A stretch of 64,000 nucleotides of DNA from an uncultured Oscillospiraceae bacterium (GCA_900548355.1 URKR01000008.1:21483-85482); one strand, 5' to 3'; shown: positions 1-8,853, numbered from the stretch's first letter. The notes: generated by a model from the letters alone, not told the origin. Translations and numbers: made by a program.

Positions 1-648
1 GTCGATGCGCCATCCGGCGTTGCGTTCCCGCGCGCGGAACCGCATGCTCCACCAGCTGTACATGCCGGTGGCACCGGGGTGCAGGTGGCGGAAGGAATCG
101 GTAAAACCGGCGGCCAGCAACTCGGTCATCTTGCCGCGTTCCTGGTCCGAAAAGCCGGCGGCCCCGCGGTTTGGGCCCGGGTTCTTGAGGTCGATCTCTT
201 CATGCGCGACATTCATATCCCCGCACAGGATCACCGGCTTTTTGGCGTCGAGCGAAAGCAGGTAGGCGCGCAGGTCGTCCTCCCACTGCATGCGATAGTC
301 GATACGCGCCAGCTCGTTTTGGGCGTTGGGCACATACACATTCACAAGGTAAAAGTTTTCATATTCCAGGGTGATGGCCCGCCCTTCGTGGCTGTGCGCT
401 TCAACGCCGATGCCGTTCCAGGCGGCAAGCGGGGGATGTTTTGCATAAATCAGGGTGCCGGAGTAGCCTTTCTTCTCGGCGCTGTTGATGTATTCGGCGT
501 AGCCTTCGGGGGCGAAGTCTGCCTGGCCGGGCTGCATCTTGGTTTCCTGGATGCAGACGGCGTCGGCGCCGAATGAGGAGAAAGCTTCAGCAAAGCCTTT
601 TTTCAGGCAGGCCCGCAGGCCGTTGACATTCCAGCTGATGAATTTCAT
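1..648 (-). CDS. xth: Exodeoxyribonuclease III, 3' end outside window
   Basis: Minus-strand reading frame open from an ATG at 648 to the window edge, so the C-terminus is missing. It begins MKFISWNVNGLRACLKKGF, the typical ExoIII/AP-endonuclease start, and contains the metal-binding IQETK motif, a CGDMNVAHEEIDLKNP motif and a YSWWSMR motif, all hallmarks of the exonuclease-endonuclease-phosphatase fold. The family removes nucleotides 3'-5' from duplex DNA and cleaves abasic sites in base-excision repair in the cytoplasm. An AGAGGT ribosome site precedes the start. Family assignment is secure; whether it is ExoA- or XthA-like cannot be settled from the fragment. Confidence 0.93.
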   Translation of the reverse strand, partial: MKFISWNVNGLRACLKKGFAEAFSSFGADAVCIQETKMQPGQADFAPEGYAEYINSAEKKGYSGTLIYAKHPPLAAWNGIGVEAHSHEGRAITLEYENFYLVNVYVPNAQNELARIDYRMQWEDDLRAYLLSLDAKKPVILCGDMNVAHEEIDLKNPGPNRGAAGFSDQERGKMTELLAAGFTDSFRHLHPGATGMYSWWSMRFRARERNAGWRID

Positions 649-730
649 GGGATACCTCTTTATAAAAGCGGGGTGCTAAGCGGGGCGTTTGACGCAGTAG
701 GCCCGGCCAAGCAGAACGGTTGAAGGATGG

Positions 731-2086
731 TTACCCTGCGCAGTGCTTGCGCCAGCTGCCGCGCAAAAAGCGGACGACAAAACACAGCAGCCGGCAAACC
801 CAGTCAACAACCATGGCGATCCAGACGCCGATGGCCCCCAGTTCCATCTGGACGCAGAGAATATAGGAAAAGCCAAGCCGCCAGACCATCATGGAGAAGA
901 TCGAGACGCCCATTGTGAACTTGACATCGTTGGCTGCGCGCAGTGCGTTGGGCAGCACAAAAGCCGCAGGCCAGAGCAGAATGCCGGAGCCGGCGTGAAT
1001 CATCACGAGGAGCCAGGCCAGCTGGCTGGTCTCAGCGCTCAAGGTATACAGCCCAAGCAGCTGCGGCAGGAACAGCAGCACGACCGCATTGGTGGCGCCC
1101 TGCAGCAGATAGTCCCACAGCAGCAGTTTCCTGGCAAAGTGGGCGGCCTGGTCCAGGTCTTTGGCACCGACGCAGCGGCCGACCACCGTGATCATCGCCA
1201 AACCCATCGCCTGGCCGACGATACAGCCGACACTGTCCAGATTGTTTGCGACGGCGTTGGCCGAAATGTGCACGGTGCCAAACAGGCTGATCATGCTCAC
1301 AACCAGCACCCGTCCGAGCTGGAACAGGCTGTTTTCCATGGCGGAAGGGATGCCGATGTAAAGGATGCGTTGGGCCATTTGGGGCTGCAGCCGGCGCACA
1401 CTGTCCCAGCTGACCCGGGCCGGGTGGTCATGCCGGGCGGCCAGGATTAGGATGATGACAGCCCCGAGCGCGCGGGAAACCAGGGTGGGCACCGCCACGC
1501 CGGCCGTGCCCATCTTGAGCACAAAAACGCAGAGCGCATTGCCGCAGATGTTGACAAGGTTCATCAGGACGCTGACCTTCATTGAGATCTTGCTGTTGCC
1601 CGCAGAGCGGAAGATTGCCGCGCCGGCATTGTACAGCGCCAGGAACGGGTAGGACAGCCCGGTGATGGTGAAATAGATCAGCGCTTCATGCATGACATCG
1701 TCCGCAATGCTGCCAAAAAACAGCCGCAGCAGCGGTGCGCGCAGAGCCAGGCAGACCGCCGCCACCGCCACGCCAAGCAAAGCGCTCAGCGAAACAAGCT
1801 GGCCGGCGCTGCGGTTGGCTTCTTCCGGTTTGCGTGCGCCAAGGTACTGGCTGGTCACAACGGCGCCGCCGGTGGCGAGCGCGGCGAAGATGTTGATGAT
1901 CAGATTGTTGATCATATCAACCAGCGATACGCCTGAAATGGCGGCTTCGCCGACACTGGAAACCATGACGGTATCGGACATGCCGACCAGCACGGCGAGC
2001 GCCTGCTCAATAATCAGCGGCCAAAGCAGCCGGACCAGGTCATGGTTGGAAAACAGCGGTGCGGTTCGCGTTTGAGTGCTAGGCAT
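731..2086 (-). CDS. MATE family efflux transporter
   Basis: A 451-residue polytopic membrane protein (about 12 hydrophobic segments) with the MATE-type start: RLLWPLIIEQALAVLVGMSDTVMVSSVGEAA. MATE proteins export cationic drugs or metabolites, or flip lipid-linked precursors, using Na+ or H+ gradients. A longer frame upstream exists, but the ATG at 2086 is preferred because AGGAGG lies 8 nt before it and the upstream part overlaps the aldolase terminator. It lies downstream of fba, separated by a strong terminator, so it is probably transcribed separately. A second, different MATE gene sits at 3205-4563. Substrate cannot be predicted. Confidence 0.9.
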   Translation of the reverse strand: MPSTQTRTAPLFSNHDLVRLLWPLIIEQALAVLVGMSDTVMVSSVGEAAISGVSLVDMINNLIINIFAALATGGAVVTSQYLGARKPEEANRSAGQLVSLSALLGVAVAAVCLALRAPLLRLFFGSIADDVMHEALIYFTITGLSYPFLALYNAGAAIFRSAGNSKISMKVSVLMNLVNICGNALCVFVLKMGTAGVAVPTLVSRALGAVIILILAARHDHPARVSWDSVRRLQPQMAQRILYIGIPSAMENSLFQLGRVLVVSMISLFGTVHISANAVANNLDSVGCIVGQAMGLAMITVVGRCVGAKDLDQAAHFARKLLLWDYLLQGATNAVVLLFLPQLLGLYTLSAETSQLAWLLVMIHAGSGILLWPAAFVLPNALRAANDVKFTMGVSIFSMMVWRLGFSYILCVQMELGAIGVWIAMVVDWVCRLLCFVVRFLRGSWRKHCAG

Positions 2087-2159
2087 GCAAAACTCCTCCT
2101 CTTTCTCGCAAGTATACCACACCTGGCCGCAAAACAAAAGGCCGGCCGGGCAGAAAAGC

Positions 2160-2201
2160 AACAAAAACAAAGCCCCTTCCGGGCAAAGGGCCCGAAAGGG
2201 G
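2160..2201 (-). terminator. Intrinsic terminator after fba
   Basis: A 12-bp stem (2173-2184 with 2190-2201) read on the minus strand, where the only imperfection becomes a U-G wobble, followed by a T-rich tract down to about 2160. It lies 26 nt after the aldolase stop codon. Confidence 0.8.
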
Positions 2202-2226
2202 AAAGCAGCGGGCAGCGCCCGATGCA

Positions 2227-3090
2227 TCAAGCCTTGTTGGCAGAGCCGAACAGCTCGATCTTTTCGCGCACCGTGGCCTTGATCGCCTCGGCGCCCGGGG
2301 CAAGCAGCTTGCGCGGGTCGTAGCCCTTGCCCTGCTGGTCCTTGCCGGCTTCAATGTATTCGCGGGTGGCCGCGGCAAAGCTGAGCTGGCATTCGGTGTT
2401 GACGTTGATCTTGGACACGCCGAGGCTGATCGCCTTGCGGACCATCTCGTCCGGGATGCCGGTGCCGCCGTGCAGCACGAGCGGGATGTTGTTGGTGGCC
2501 TGGTGGATCTTGTCCAGCGCGTCAAAGTCGAGGCCCTTCCAGTTGGCGGGATATTTGCCATGGATGTTGCCGATGCCGGCAGCCAGGAAATCAATGCCCA
2601 GCGCAGTGATGCGGGCGCACTCAGCCGGGTCGGCCACTTCGCCGGCGCCGACGACGCCGTCCTCCTCGCCGCCGATCGAGCCGACTTCGGCTTCGATCGA
2701 AAGGCCGTGGTCATGCGCCAAGGCGACGAGCTCGGTCGTCTTGGCAATGTTCTCATCAATCGGATAGTGGCTGCCGTCAAACATGATCGAGGTGAAGCCG
2801 GCCTCAATGCAGGCCTTGGCACCCTCATAGGTGCCGTGGTCCAGGTGCAGCGCAACCGGCACCGTGATGCCCAGGCTTTCATCCATTGCGCGGACCATCG
2901 CGGCGACAACCTTGAAGCCGGCCATATATTTGCCCGCGCCTTCCGAAACGCCCAGAATTACCGGGCTGTTCATCTCCTGCGCGGTCAGCAGGATGCTCTT
3001 GGTCCATTCCAGATTGTTGATGTTGAACTGACCGACGCCATAGTGGCCGTCACGGGCCTTCAACAACATGTTGGTTGCATTTACGAGCAT
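2227..3090 (-). CDS. fba: Class II fructose-1,6-bisphosphate aldolase
   Basis: The 287-residue length is normal for class II aldolases. Visible motifs include the zinc-binding HLDHG, the EAEVGSIGGEEDG loop, GNIHGKYP and HGGTGIP for phosphate and zinc binding, and the C-terminal KINVNTECQ segment. The enzyme reversibly splits fructose-1,6-bisphosphate to dihydroxyacetone phosphate and glyceraldehyde-3-phosphate in cytoplasmic glycolysis/gluconeogenesis. GGGAGGT precedes the ATG. It has its own promoter (3167-3195) and terminator, so it is probably a single-gene unit. The tagatose-bisphosphate aldolase (GatY/KbaY) subgroup is closely related, but the isolated context favours the glycolytic role. 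Confidence 0.94.
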   Translation of the reverse strand: MLVNATNMLLKARDGHYGVGQFNINNLEWTKSILLTAQEMNSPVILGVSEGAGKYMAGFKVVAAMVRAMDESLGITVPVALHLDHGTYEGAKACIEAGFTSIMFDGSHYPIDENIAKTTELVALAHDHGLSIEAEVGSIGGEEDGVVGAGEVADPAECARITALGIDFLAAGIGNIHGKYPANWKGLDFDALDKIHQATNNIPLVLHGGTGIPDEMVRKAISLGVSKINVNTECQLSFAAATREYIEAGKDQQGKGYDPRKLLAPGAEAIKATVREKIELFGSANKA

Positions 3091-3166
3091 GGTATGTTAC
3101 CTCCCAAAATCCCAAAGCAATTGCGCCGCCGCGGGCCGAAACCGCGCGCCGGCTGGGTACAGGTTT

Positions 3167-3195
3167 ATTATAGCCTGACTTTGACAAAAAAGCAA
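3167..3195 (-). promoter_or_regulatory. Promoter of fba
   Basis: On the minus strand TTGCTT, 17 nt, TATAAT; about 75 nt upstream of the fba start. Confidence 0.65.
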
Positions 3196-3204
3196 CAGGA
3201 TCGC

Positions 3205-4563
3205 TCAGGAAGTTTGCGCCGCACTTTCCCGCCGGCGCAAAAAGTGCGTGGTCATGCCGATGCAATAGCACAGCGCCAGCCCCCAGGCCAGCGGGTTTGC
3301 CAGGCAAACGCCGACAAACCCCAGCGGGGTGGCCACCGCCAGCGCGCTGCCGAGCGCGCGGCCCAGCAGTTCGCCCACGCCGCTGAGCACGGCGTGCAGG
3401 CTGTACCCCATGCCCTGCAGCGTGTTGCGGAAGATCATCAGGCTGCCGTGGATGCAGAACAGTGTGCTGATGATGGCAAGGTATTGCACCGAAAGCGCCG
3501 CGGCCTCGCCTTCGCCGGGGCCAAGAACCAGCGCCGTGAACGGCCGCTTGCCGAAAAACAGCGCCGCCCAGGCCGCCGCGCAGTAGATCCACTGGATGCA
3601 CAGCCCGGCCTTGATGCCGGCCCGGATGCGGTCATACCGGCGCGCGCCGTCGTTCTGGCCGGCATAGGTTGCCATTCCCATGCCGACGCTTTCCATCGGC
3701 AGCGTAAACATCTGGCGGATCTTCTCGCCGGCGGTTTGCCCCGCAATCGCCGCGGTGCCCAGTGAATTGATCGCCCCCTGCAGCACAACCGCGCCGATAG
3801 CGGAAACCGAATACTCAAACCCCATCGGGAACCCGATGACGCAGAGTTTGGCCGCATGCGGGCGCGAAAAACCCCGCAGCCCCGCGCTGCCGGCCAGCAG
3901 GTCGGTTTTTGCTGCGAGCCAGAAAAGGTTCAGCAGCCCGCTGACCAGCTGGCTGAGCACGGTGGCCAGCGCGGCGCCGGCCACCCCGAGCGGGATCGGC
4001 ACGATGAAAACATAGTCGAGCAGGATGTTCAAAAGGCTGGAAACCAGCAAAAACAGCGTGGGCCGGCGGGAATCGCCTGAAGCCCGCAGGGCCCCGGCCG
4101 AAAAATTGTAAAGCACCGTCGCCGGGATGCCGAGAAAGATGATCCCGATATACCGCCGCGCGTCGGCAAAAATCTCTGCCGGTGTCTGGATCAGGGTCAG
4201 CAGCGGGCCGGCCAGTGCAAAGGTCAGCGCCGTCATCACGGCGGCAAGCGCCGTGCACAGCCAAACCCCGTTCCAGAAATACCGCCGGAACCCCCGGGCG
4301 TCCTGTGCGCCGATCGCCTGGGCCAGCGGGATCGCAAACCCGACACAGGCCCCCTGTACAAAGCCGAGGGTGAGAAAGTGCAGCGAATAGGTTGTGCCGA
4401 CGGCGGCCAGGGCATCCTCGCCGATGAGCCGGCCAACCATGATGGTATCCACAAAGGAGTACAGTTGCTGGAACAGCGTGCCGGCCACCAGCGGCAGCGA
4501 AAAAAGCAAAATCTGGCGGATCGGGCGGCCTTTGGTTAAATCCATCGCGGTAGTCCGCGCCAT
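3205..4563 (-). CDS. MATE family efflux transporter
   Basis: A 452-residue polytopic membrane protein beginning MARTTAMDLTKGRPIRQILL with the MATE N-terminal signature LVAGTLFQQLYSFVDTIMVG and later GYSLHAVLSGVGELLGRA. Start chosen at 4563 because GGAGG lies 8 nt upstream; the frame extends further 5' but through the terminator of the preceding GH79 gene. It is only distantly similar to the MATE protein at 731-2086, so this is not a recent tandem duplicate. Role: cation-coupled export, substrate unknown. Its promoter is not obvious; readthrough from the GH79 operon is possible. Confidence 0.9.
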   Translation of the reverse strand: MARTTAMDLTKGRPIRQILLFSLPLVAGTLFQQLYSFVDTIMVGRLIGEDALAAVGTTYSLHFLTLGFVQGACVGFAIPLAQAIGAQDARGFRRYFWNGVWLCTALAAVMTALTFALAGPLLTLIQTPAEIFADARRYIGIIFLGIPATVLYNFSAGALRASGDSRRPTLFLLVSSLLNILLDYVFIVPIPLGVAGAALATVLSQLVSGLLNLFWLAAKTDLLAGSAGLRGFSRPHAAKLCVIGFPMGFEYSVSAIGAVVLQGAINSLGTAAIAGQTAGEKIRQMFTLPMESVGMGMATYAGQNDGARRYDRIRAGIKAGLCIQWIYCAAAWAALFFGKRPFTALVLGPGEGEAAALSVQYLAIISTLFCIHGSLMIFRNTLQGMGYSLHAVLSGVGELLGRALGSALAVATPLGFVGVCLANPLAWGLALCYCIGMTTHFLRRRESAAQTS

Positions 4564-4596
4564 AGAAAACCTCCATTTCCCCAATGTGTCCTGCGC

Positions 4597-4628
4597 AAAA
4601 AGCCCGGCCGCTTTTGGGGCGACCGGGC
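4597..4628 (-). terminator. Intrinsic terminator ending the GH79 operon
   Basis: A 10-bp stem (4602-4611 with 4619-4628, 7-nt loop, one U-G wobble on the minus strand) followed by TTTTT, 28 nt downstream of the GH79 stop. Confidence 0.8.
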
Positions 4629-4656
4629 AAAGGGAGAAAAACACGCCGGCAGGGAA

Positions 4657-6168
4657 TCAGACGACGAGGAAGACGATCGTTGCCGGTTCCACGGTCAGTG
4701 TGCCGGCGGGCTGCGCTTCACCCGAAAGGTCGGGCAGGGCGTTGTTTTCACCCAAAACCAGTTCCCGGCCGTTGAGCTTCATGACCGGGCTGCGCAGGGC
4801 GTCGGCCGAAAGGGTATAGCGCACGGCATCCTGCGGCAGTTCCACGGTGGTGGCGTCGGTGGTCGAATTGTTGATGATCAGGTAGCAGGCGCCGCTCTGG
4901 CCGTCTTTGCGGGAATGGGCGTACACATGCGCGCCTTCGCGGGCCGGTTCGCCGGTGTCATACACCGTTGTGCCCATCAGCCGGTTCCACAGCAGCACCG
5001 CAAAGTAGTTCGGCCGCGGGTCAAACACTTCCCGCGCCAGGAACGCATAGTCCGAAGCGGCCAGCGTATTGTGGAAGATAATGCCGTCGGTCAGGGTGGA
5101 AAACTCGGCCAGCTCGTTCAGGGTGCGGAAAACATCCAGATAGGTCGAAGCCCAGGTGTCGCCGCCGCCGCCCGCGTCGCCGGATTCGGTCACCCACATC
5201 TGGCCGCCGGGGCAGTATTTGTCCCGCAGGGGAATGTTCATCTTGCAGCTGTTGGCCGCCACCGCCAGGTAAGCTTCGGTGGTAGCCTGGTCGGCCTGCC
5301 AGTGCGCCGCCGGCATGATGGACTGCAGCCGCTCCGAAACGCCGTTATAATAGTGGTAGCTGTACACGTCGAGCTTTTCCTGGGTGCCGTCCATCAGCTC
5401 GTCACAGGTGGCGTTGTTGCTGAAAATGTCGGCCACGCCGCCGCCATGAGACTGCTTTTTGCCGGTGGTCGGGCCCATTGTCTCGTCGCCGGTGTTCGAA
5501 GGCCCGACACAAAGGCAGCCGGGGTAGTTTTTGCGCAGCCAGGCGAAGAAGAGATCCTGGTCACGCGCGTAATCGGCCGCGGTGTATCCTTCGGGCGCGC
5601 CGCTGTAGCTGAGCATGTTGGGCTCGTTCATGAACTCGGCCGCATCGATCGGCACGCCGTAATCCCGGCTCAGAGAGAAGATCTTTTCGGCCTCGCTCGG
5701 GTTCCAGGGCTCCTCCACGCTGTGCAGGCCCGGGCAGTTTGCAACCGAGATCATGAGCTTCGCGCCGATCGCCTTGCAGAAGTCCAGCACGCCGATCCAC
5801 TGCTCTTTGGTCAGACGGTTGAGATAGCCTTCGGGGGTGACGCCGGCGCCGTCGAAATCATAGTAGGTTTTGCTGGCCCAGGTGCCGGATACCCGCACCC
5901 AGACAGGGCCAAGATCCCTGGCAAGCTTGCGCAGCTTTTCATTATAGAGGTCGATCGGCGGGTACACCTGCATCGGGCCGTCCGAATCGATCGAAAGTTT
6001 GGTGATGGGGGGAACTTCCTCGGTGCCGGCAATCTGGGCGGGGGTGTAGGCCTTCCAGAAGGTGCCGCCGGTGACTTCGGCCATCTCGATGTTGTAGGAC
6101 ATCAGCCGATCATCGACGGTGCGCAGGGTCTTCAGCTCTGCGGGGGAGAGTTTGACGATTTGGGGCAT
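4657..6168 (-). CDS. GH79-like (heparanase/beta-glucuronidase family) glycoside hydrolase
   Basis: 503 residues. Heparanase-type motifs occur in order: WVRVSGTWA, EFMNEPN with the presumed acid/base Glu182, DVYSYHYYNG (compare heparanase HHYY), WVTESGDAGGGG with the presumed nucleophile Glu328, and PRPNYFAVLLWNRLMGT, followed by a C-terminal beta-sandwich rich in NNST. GH79 enzymes release glucuronic acid or 4-O-methyl-glucuronic acid from glycans and conjugates. No signal peptide or membrane segment is visible, so the substrate must enter the cell. Start at 6168 is supported by AGGAG. It is the second gene of a tandem pair, highly similar to the paralogue at 6302-7810. Family membership rests on motif order; the exact substrate is unknown. 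Confidence 0.8.
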   Translation of the reverse strand: MPQIVKLSPAELKTLRTVDDRLMSYNIEMAEVTGGTFWKAYTPAQIAGTEEVPPITKLSIDSDGPMQVYPPIDLYNEKLRKLARDLGPVWVRVSGTWASKTYYDFDGAGVTPEGYLNRLTKEQWIGVLDFCKAIGAKLMISVANCPGLHSVEEPWNPSEAEKIFSLSRDYGVPIDAAEFMNEPNMLSYSGAPEGYTAADYARDQDLFFAWLRKNYPGCLCVGPSNTGDETMGPTTGKKQSHGGGVADIFSNNATCDELMDGTQEKLDVYSYHYYNGVSERLQSIMPAAHWQADQATTEAYLAVAANSCKMNIPLRDKYCPGGQMWVTESGDAGGGGDTWASTYLDVFRTLNELAEFSTLTDGIIFHNTLAASDYAFLAREVFDPRPNYFAVLLWNRLMGTTVYDTGEPAREGAHVYAHSRKDGQSGACYLIINNSTTDATTVELPQDAVRYTLSADALRSPVMKLNGRELVLGENNALPDLSGEAQPAGTLTVEPATIVFLVV

Positions 6169-6222
6169 GGTTGATCGCTCCTTTTTTGGAATCATGAAGT
6201 CGGAGAAAAGCAAGGGGACAAT

Positions 6223-6270
6223 AAAGAGGGGCGGCCGGCGGCCTTTGGCGCGCGGGCGCGCCCCTTTCTT
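6223..6270 (-). terminator. Hairpin between the two GH79 genes
   Basis: Outer arms AAAGGGGCG and CGCCCCTCTTT on the minus strand enclose a GC-rich interior. The trailing T-rich stretch is weak, so it may be a partial terminator or an mRNA-stabilising structure setting the ratio of the two hydrolases. Confidence 0.35.
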
Positions 6271-6301
6271 CCGATTCAAGCAAAAGCGGCGGGGCGAAGC
6301 C

Positions 6302-7810
6302 TTATACCACCAGGAAGGTGATTGTCGCCGGTTCCAGGGTCAGGGTACCGGCGGGCTGCGCTTCACCCGAAAGGTCGGGCAGCATATCGCCGTCATCCAG
6401 CACCAGTTCCCGGCCGTTGAGCTTCATGACCGGGCTGCGCAGGGTATCGGCCGAAAGGGTATAGCGCACGGCGTCCTGCGGCAGTTCCACGGTGGTGGCG
6501 TCGGTGGTCGAATTGTTGATGATCATGTAGACGATACCGTCCTGGCCGTCCTTGCGGGAGTGGGCAAACACACGCGCGCCTTCCCGGATGGGCTCGCCGG
6601 TATCATATACCGTCGTGCCCATCAGCCGGTTCCACAGCATGACGGCGAAGTAGTTCGGCCGCGGGGTGTAGACTTCCCGCGCCAGGAAGCCGTAATCCGA
6701 GGACGCCAGCGTGTTGTGGAAGATGACGCCGTCGGTCAGGGTGGCGAACTCGGCCAGCTCGTTCAGGGTGCGGAAAACATCCAGATAGGTCGAAGCCCAG
6801 GTGTCGCCGCCGCCGCCCGCATCGCCGGATTCGGTCACCCACATCTGGCCGCCGGGGCAGAACTTGTCCCGCGCGGGCATGTTGTCCCGCACGTTGCGGG
6901 CCGCAACTTCCAAATAGGCTTCGGTCATGGCTTTGCTTACATCCCAGTGCGAAGCCGGAACCACCGAGGCCAAACGCTCGGAGCAGCCATTATAATAATG
7001 ATAGCTGTACACATCCAGCTTTTCCGTGGTGCCGGCCATCAGGTCCTCGCAGCTGGCAATCTTGCCCATCAGGTCGGCCATGCCTCTGCCGACAGGGGCG
7101 TCGTCGCCCTTGGGGCCCATGCCGGTGTTGCCGGTGTTGCAGGGGCCCACACAGAGGCAGCGGGGGTAATTCTTGCGCACCCATGCGAAGAATGCGTCCT
7201 GGTCACGCGCATATTGCTCCGCGGTGTAGCCGTCCGGCCCGCCCGAAGGGCCGAGCATGTTCGGCTCGTTCATGAATTCGGCCGCGTCAATCGGCACGCC
7301 GTATTCTTCGCTCAGGCGGAAAATCTTTTCGGCTTCGCTCGGGTTCCAGGGCTCTTCGGCCTTGTGCAGGCCGTTGCAGTTGGCAACCGAGATCAGCAGC
7401 TTGGCGCCGACCGCTTTGCAGAAATCCAGCACACCGATCCATTGTTCCCGGGTCAGGCGGTTCTGGTAGCCTTCGGGGGTGACGCCGGTGCCGTCAAAAT
7501 CGTAGTAGGTTTTGGTCGCCCAGGTGCCGGAAACCCGCACCCAGGCCGGCCCGAGCGCACGGGTCAGGGCGCGCAGCTTGACGTTGTACAGGTCAATCGG
7601 CGGAAACACCTGCATGAGTTTGGGCATATCCCGCATCAGATTTTCGATCGGCGGGAAAGGCTCGGTGCCGGCAATCTGGCCCGGGGTATACTCTTTCCAG
7701 AAGGTGCCGCCGGTGATTTCGGCCATTTCCACGTTGTAGGACATCAGCCGTTCGTCCACCTCGCGCAGCATCGGCAGGGAACCGAGGGTGAGTTTGACAG
7801 TCTGTGACAT
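6302..7810 (-). CDS. GH79-like glycoside hydrolase, first of tandem pair
   Basis: 502 residues, collinear with the gene at 4657-6168. The same motifs are present: EFMNEPN (Glu182), DVYSYHYYNG, WVTESGDAGGGG (Glu327) and PRPNYFAVMLWNRLMGT. It also lacks a signal peptide, implying cytoplasmic action on imported glucuronides or glucuronic acid-containing oligosaccharides. The two copies differ mostly at residues 50-65 and 200-290, including the loop after the acid/base residue, as expected if they accept different aglycones. Start at 7810 follows AAGGAG. A promoter and candidate operator lie about 120-150 nt upstream, before the TetR gene. It is probably the first gene of a two-hydrolase operon; GH39-like fold relatives are the main alternative. 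Confidence 0.8.
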   Translation of the reverse strand: MSQTVKLTLGSLPMLREVDERLMSYNVEMAEITGGTFWKEYTPGQIAGTEPFPPIENLMRDMPKLMQVFPPIDLYNVKLRALTRALGPAWVRVSGTWATKTYYDFDGTGVTPEGYQNRLTREQWIGVLDFCKAVGAKLLISVANCNGLHKAEEPWNPSEAEKIFRLSEEYGVPIDAAEFMNEPNMLGPSGGPDGYTAEQYARDQDAFFAWVRKNYPRCLCVGPCNTGNTGMGPKGDDAPVGRGMADLMGKIASCEDLMAGTTEKLDVYSYHYYNGCSERLASVVPASHWDVSKAMTEAYLEVAARNVRDNMPARDKFCPGGQMWVTESGDAGGGGDTWASTYLDVFRTLNELAEFATLTDGVIFHNTLASSDYGFLAREVYTPRPNYFAVMLWNRLMGTTVYDTGEPIREGARVFAHSRKDGQDGIVYMIINNSTTDATTVELPQDAVRYTLSADTLRSPVMKLNGRELVLDDGDMLPDLSGEAQPAGTLTLEPATITFLVV

Positions 7811-7926
7811 AGGCAATCTACGCTCCTTTAATGTAAAAAAGTCGATACAATGAACGGGCAGGGCCCGGCGGGCGCCTGCCATCTCCCGAAAGGGCAGTTC
7901 CAAAAGAGAAGATGCCGGAAGTTGAG

Positions 7927-7955
7927 TGCGACACATTTTATAAATTTGTGACATG
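7927..7955. promoter_or_regulatory. Candidate operator at the GH79 promoter
   Basis: TGCGACAC, 13 nt, GTGACATG. It covers the -10 of the GH79 promoter and shares GACAC-N13-GTG with the dyad upstream of the symporter gene (8796-8824), suggesting one regulator for both, perhaps the TetR protein encoded between them. Confidence 0.45.
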
Positions 7956-7964
7956 CGATTCCAA
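7937..7964 (-). promoter_or_regulatory. Promoter of the GH79 operon
   Basis: On the minus strand TTGGAA, 16 nt, TATAAA; about 125 nt before the first GH79 start codon. Confidence 0.5.
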
Positions 7965-8009
7965 ATTCTTCCCCCTTGGGGGGAAAGGCAATCCGGCATT
8001 GTGGAAAAA

Positions 8010-8603
8010 TTACGGGCCGTCCGGCACAGAGCTCTGCGGGAACAGCTGCATCACCTGGGTCGCCATCTGGGAAGCAGTCTCCACACAGCCGCGGCCGACC
8101 CAATCCACAATCACGGCGAACAGCCCGAACACTGTGTAAATCGCCGCTGTGCGCCCGGTGCTGGCAGCGCCGGGCCGCGGCAGGGCCATATCGCTGGAGA
8201 CGTTGAACATCTGGTGGAGTATGCGCCACATCATCACGCTGTACAGGTCGCTGCGCATGACCCCGTATAGAAAATCCTGCTTGCGCTGCCAATATAAAAA
8301 GATGCGTTCAATCTCTTCATGCGCGATGAAACGTTCATATTCCGTTGTTTTGAAAAAGCCGGTAGAAGGGTCAAAGCCGATGATGGGGTCAAAATCGAAG
8401 ATCAGGAAATCAATGGCTGCGGTGAATACGTCTTCTTTGCACTCAAAATAGCGGTAGAAGGATTTGCGCGGCACATCGGCTTTGCGGCAAAGGTCCTGCA
8501 CCGTAATTTCCTGAAATGTCTGGGTCTGCATCATGCAGACCAGGCAGGAAACAATGTGCCGCTGCCTTTGGGCCGATTGCGGTGTCTTACAATCCTTATA
8601 CAT
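8010..8603 (-). CDS. TetR/AcrR family transcriptional regulator of the GH79 locus
   Basis: 197 residues. An N-terminal TetR helix-turn-helix is visible (ITVQDLCRKADVPRKSFYRYFECKEDVF, residues about 35-62), followed by a divergent all-helical ligand-binding domain. The start at 8603 is preferred over an ATG 7 codons earlier because AGGGGAGG lies just upstream. It is transcribed in the same direction as the GH79 genes and divergently from the GPH symporter, with a candidate operator on each side. In E. coli the glucuronide operon is also controlled by a TetR-family repressor (UidR), so a glucuronide-responsive repressor is a reasonable inference, though not shown by sequence alone. Confidence 0.85.
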   Translation of the reverse strand: MYKDCKTPQSAQRQRHIVSCLVCMMQTQTFQEITVQDLCRKADVPRKSFYRYFECKEDVFTAAIDFLIFDFDPIIGFDPSTGFFKTTEYERFIAHEEIERIFLYWQRKQDFLYGVMRSDLYSVMMWRILHQMFNVSSDMALPRPGAASTGRTAAIYTVFGLFAVIVDWVGRGCVETASQMATQVMQLFPQSSVPDGP

Positions 8604-8795
8604 TGGCGTGCCTCCCCTGGCCATTGGCGCGGGCGCATTCCACCCGTTTAAGTACAGTTTAAGTATAGCATAAAATTCACCAAATCTTTAGCACGATTTA
8701 ACGGATTATCTGTACAGAACAGTGCAAGCGCCAGCGGGGATGCGCTGGGAAACTGCAGCAATATAGACAAAAGTTTGTTCATAATTTTGCCACAC

Positions 8796-8824
8796 AGTGA
8801 CACAAACAAAAACAAAGTGTCGCT
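8796..8824. promoter_or_regulatory. Candidate operator upstream of the symporter
   Basis: Inverted repeat AGTGACAC, 13 nt, GTGTCGCT (one mismatch), directly abutting the -35 of the symporter promoter and lying between two divergent genes. Spacing and inner bases match the dyad at 7927-7955. Confidence 0.5.
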
Positions 8825-8853
8825 TCCAATTGCAAGGCAGCAAGGGATATAAT
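8824..8853 (+). promoter_or_regulatory. Promoter of the GPH symporter gene
   Basis: TTCCAA, 18 nt, TATAAT, giving a leader of roughly 95 nt. The 350-nt gap 8604-8953 also carries two direct copies of GTTTAAGTA (near 8647-8668) over a TATACT that probably serves the TetR gene on the minus strand. Confidence 0.55.

Noticed and set aside
2087..2230. N-terminal extension of the first MATE protein
   Set aside because: It would run through the fba terminator and stop region, and AGGAGG sits right before the internal ATG at 2086.
6119..7807. Plus-strand open frame of 562 codons
   Set aside because: Antisense of the GH79 gene; repeats the paralogous antisense at 4915-6174 only because the sense genes are paralogues.
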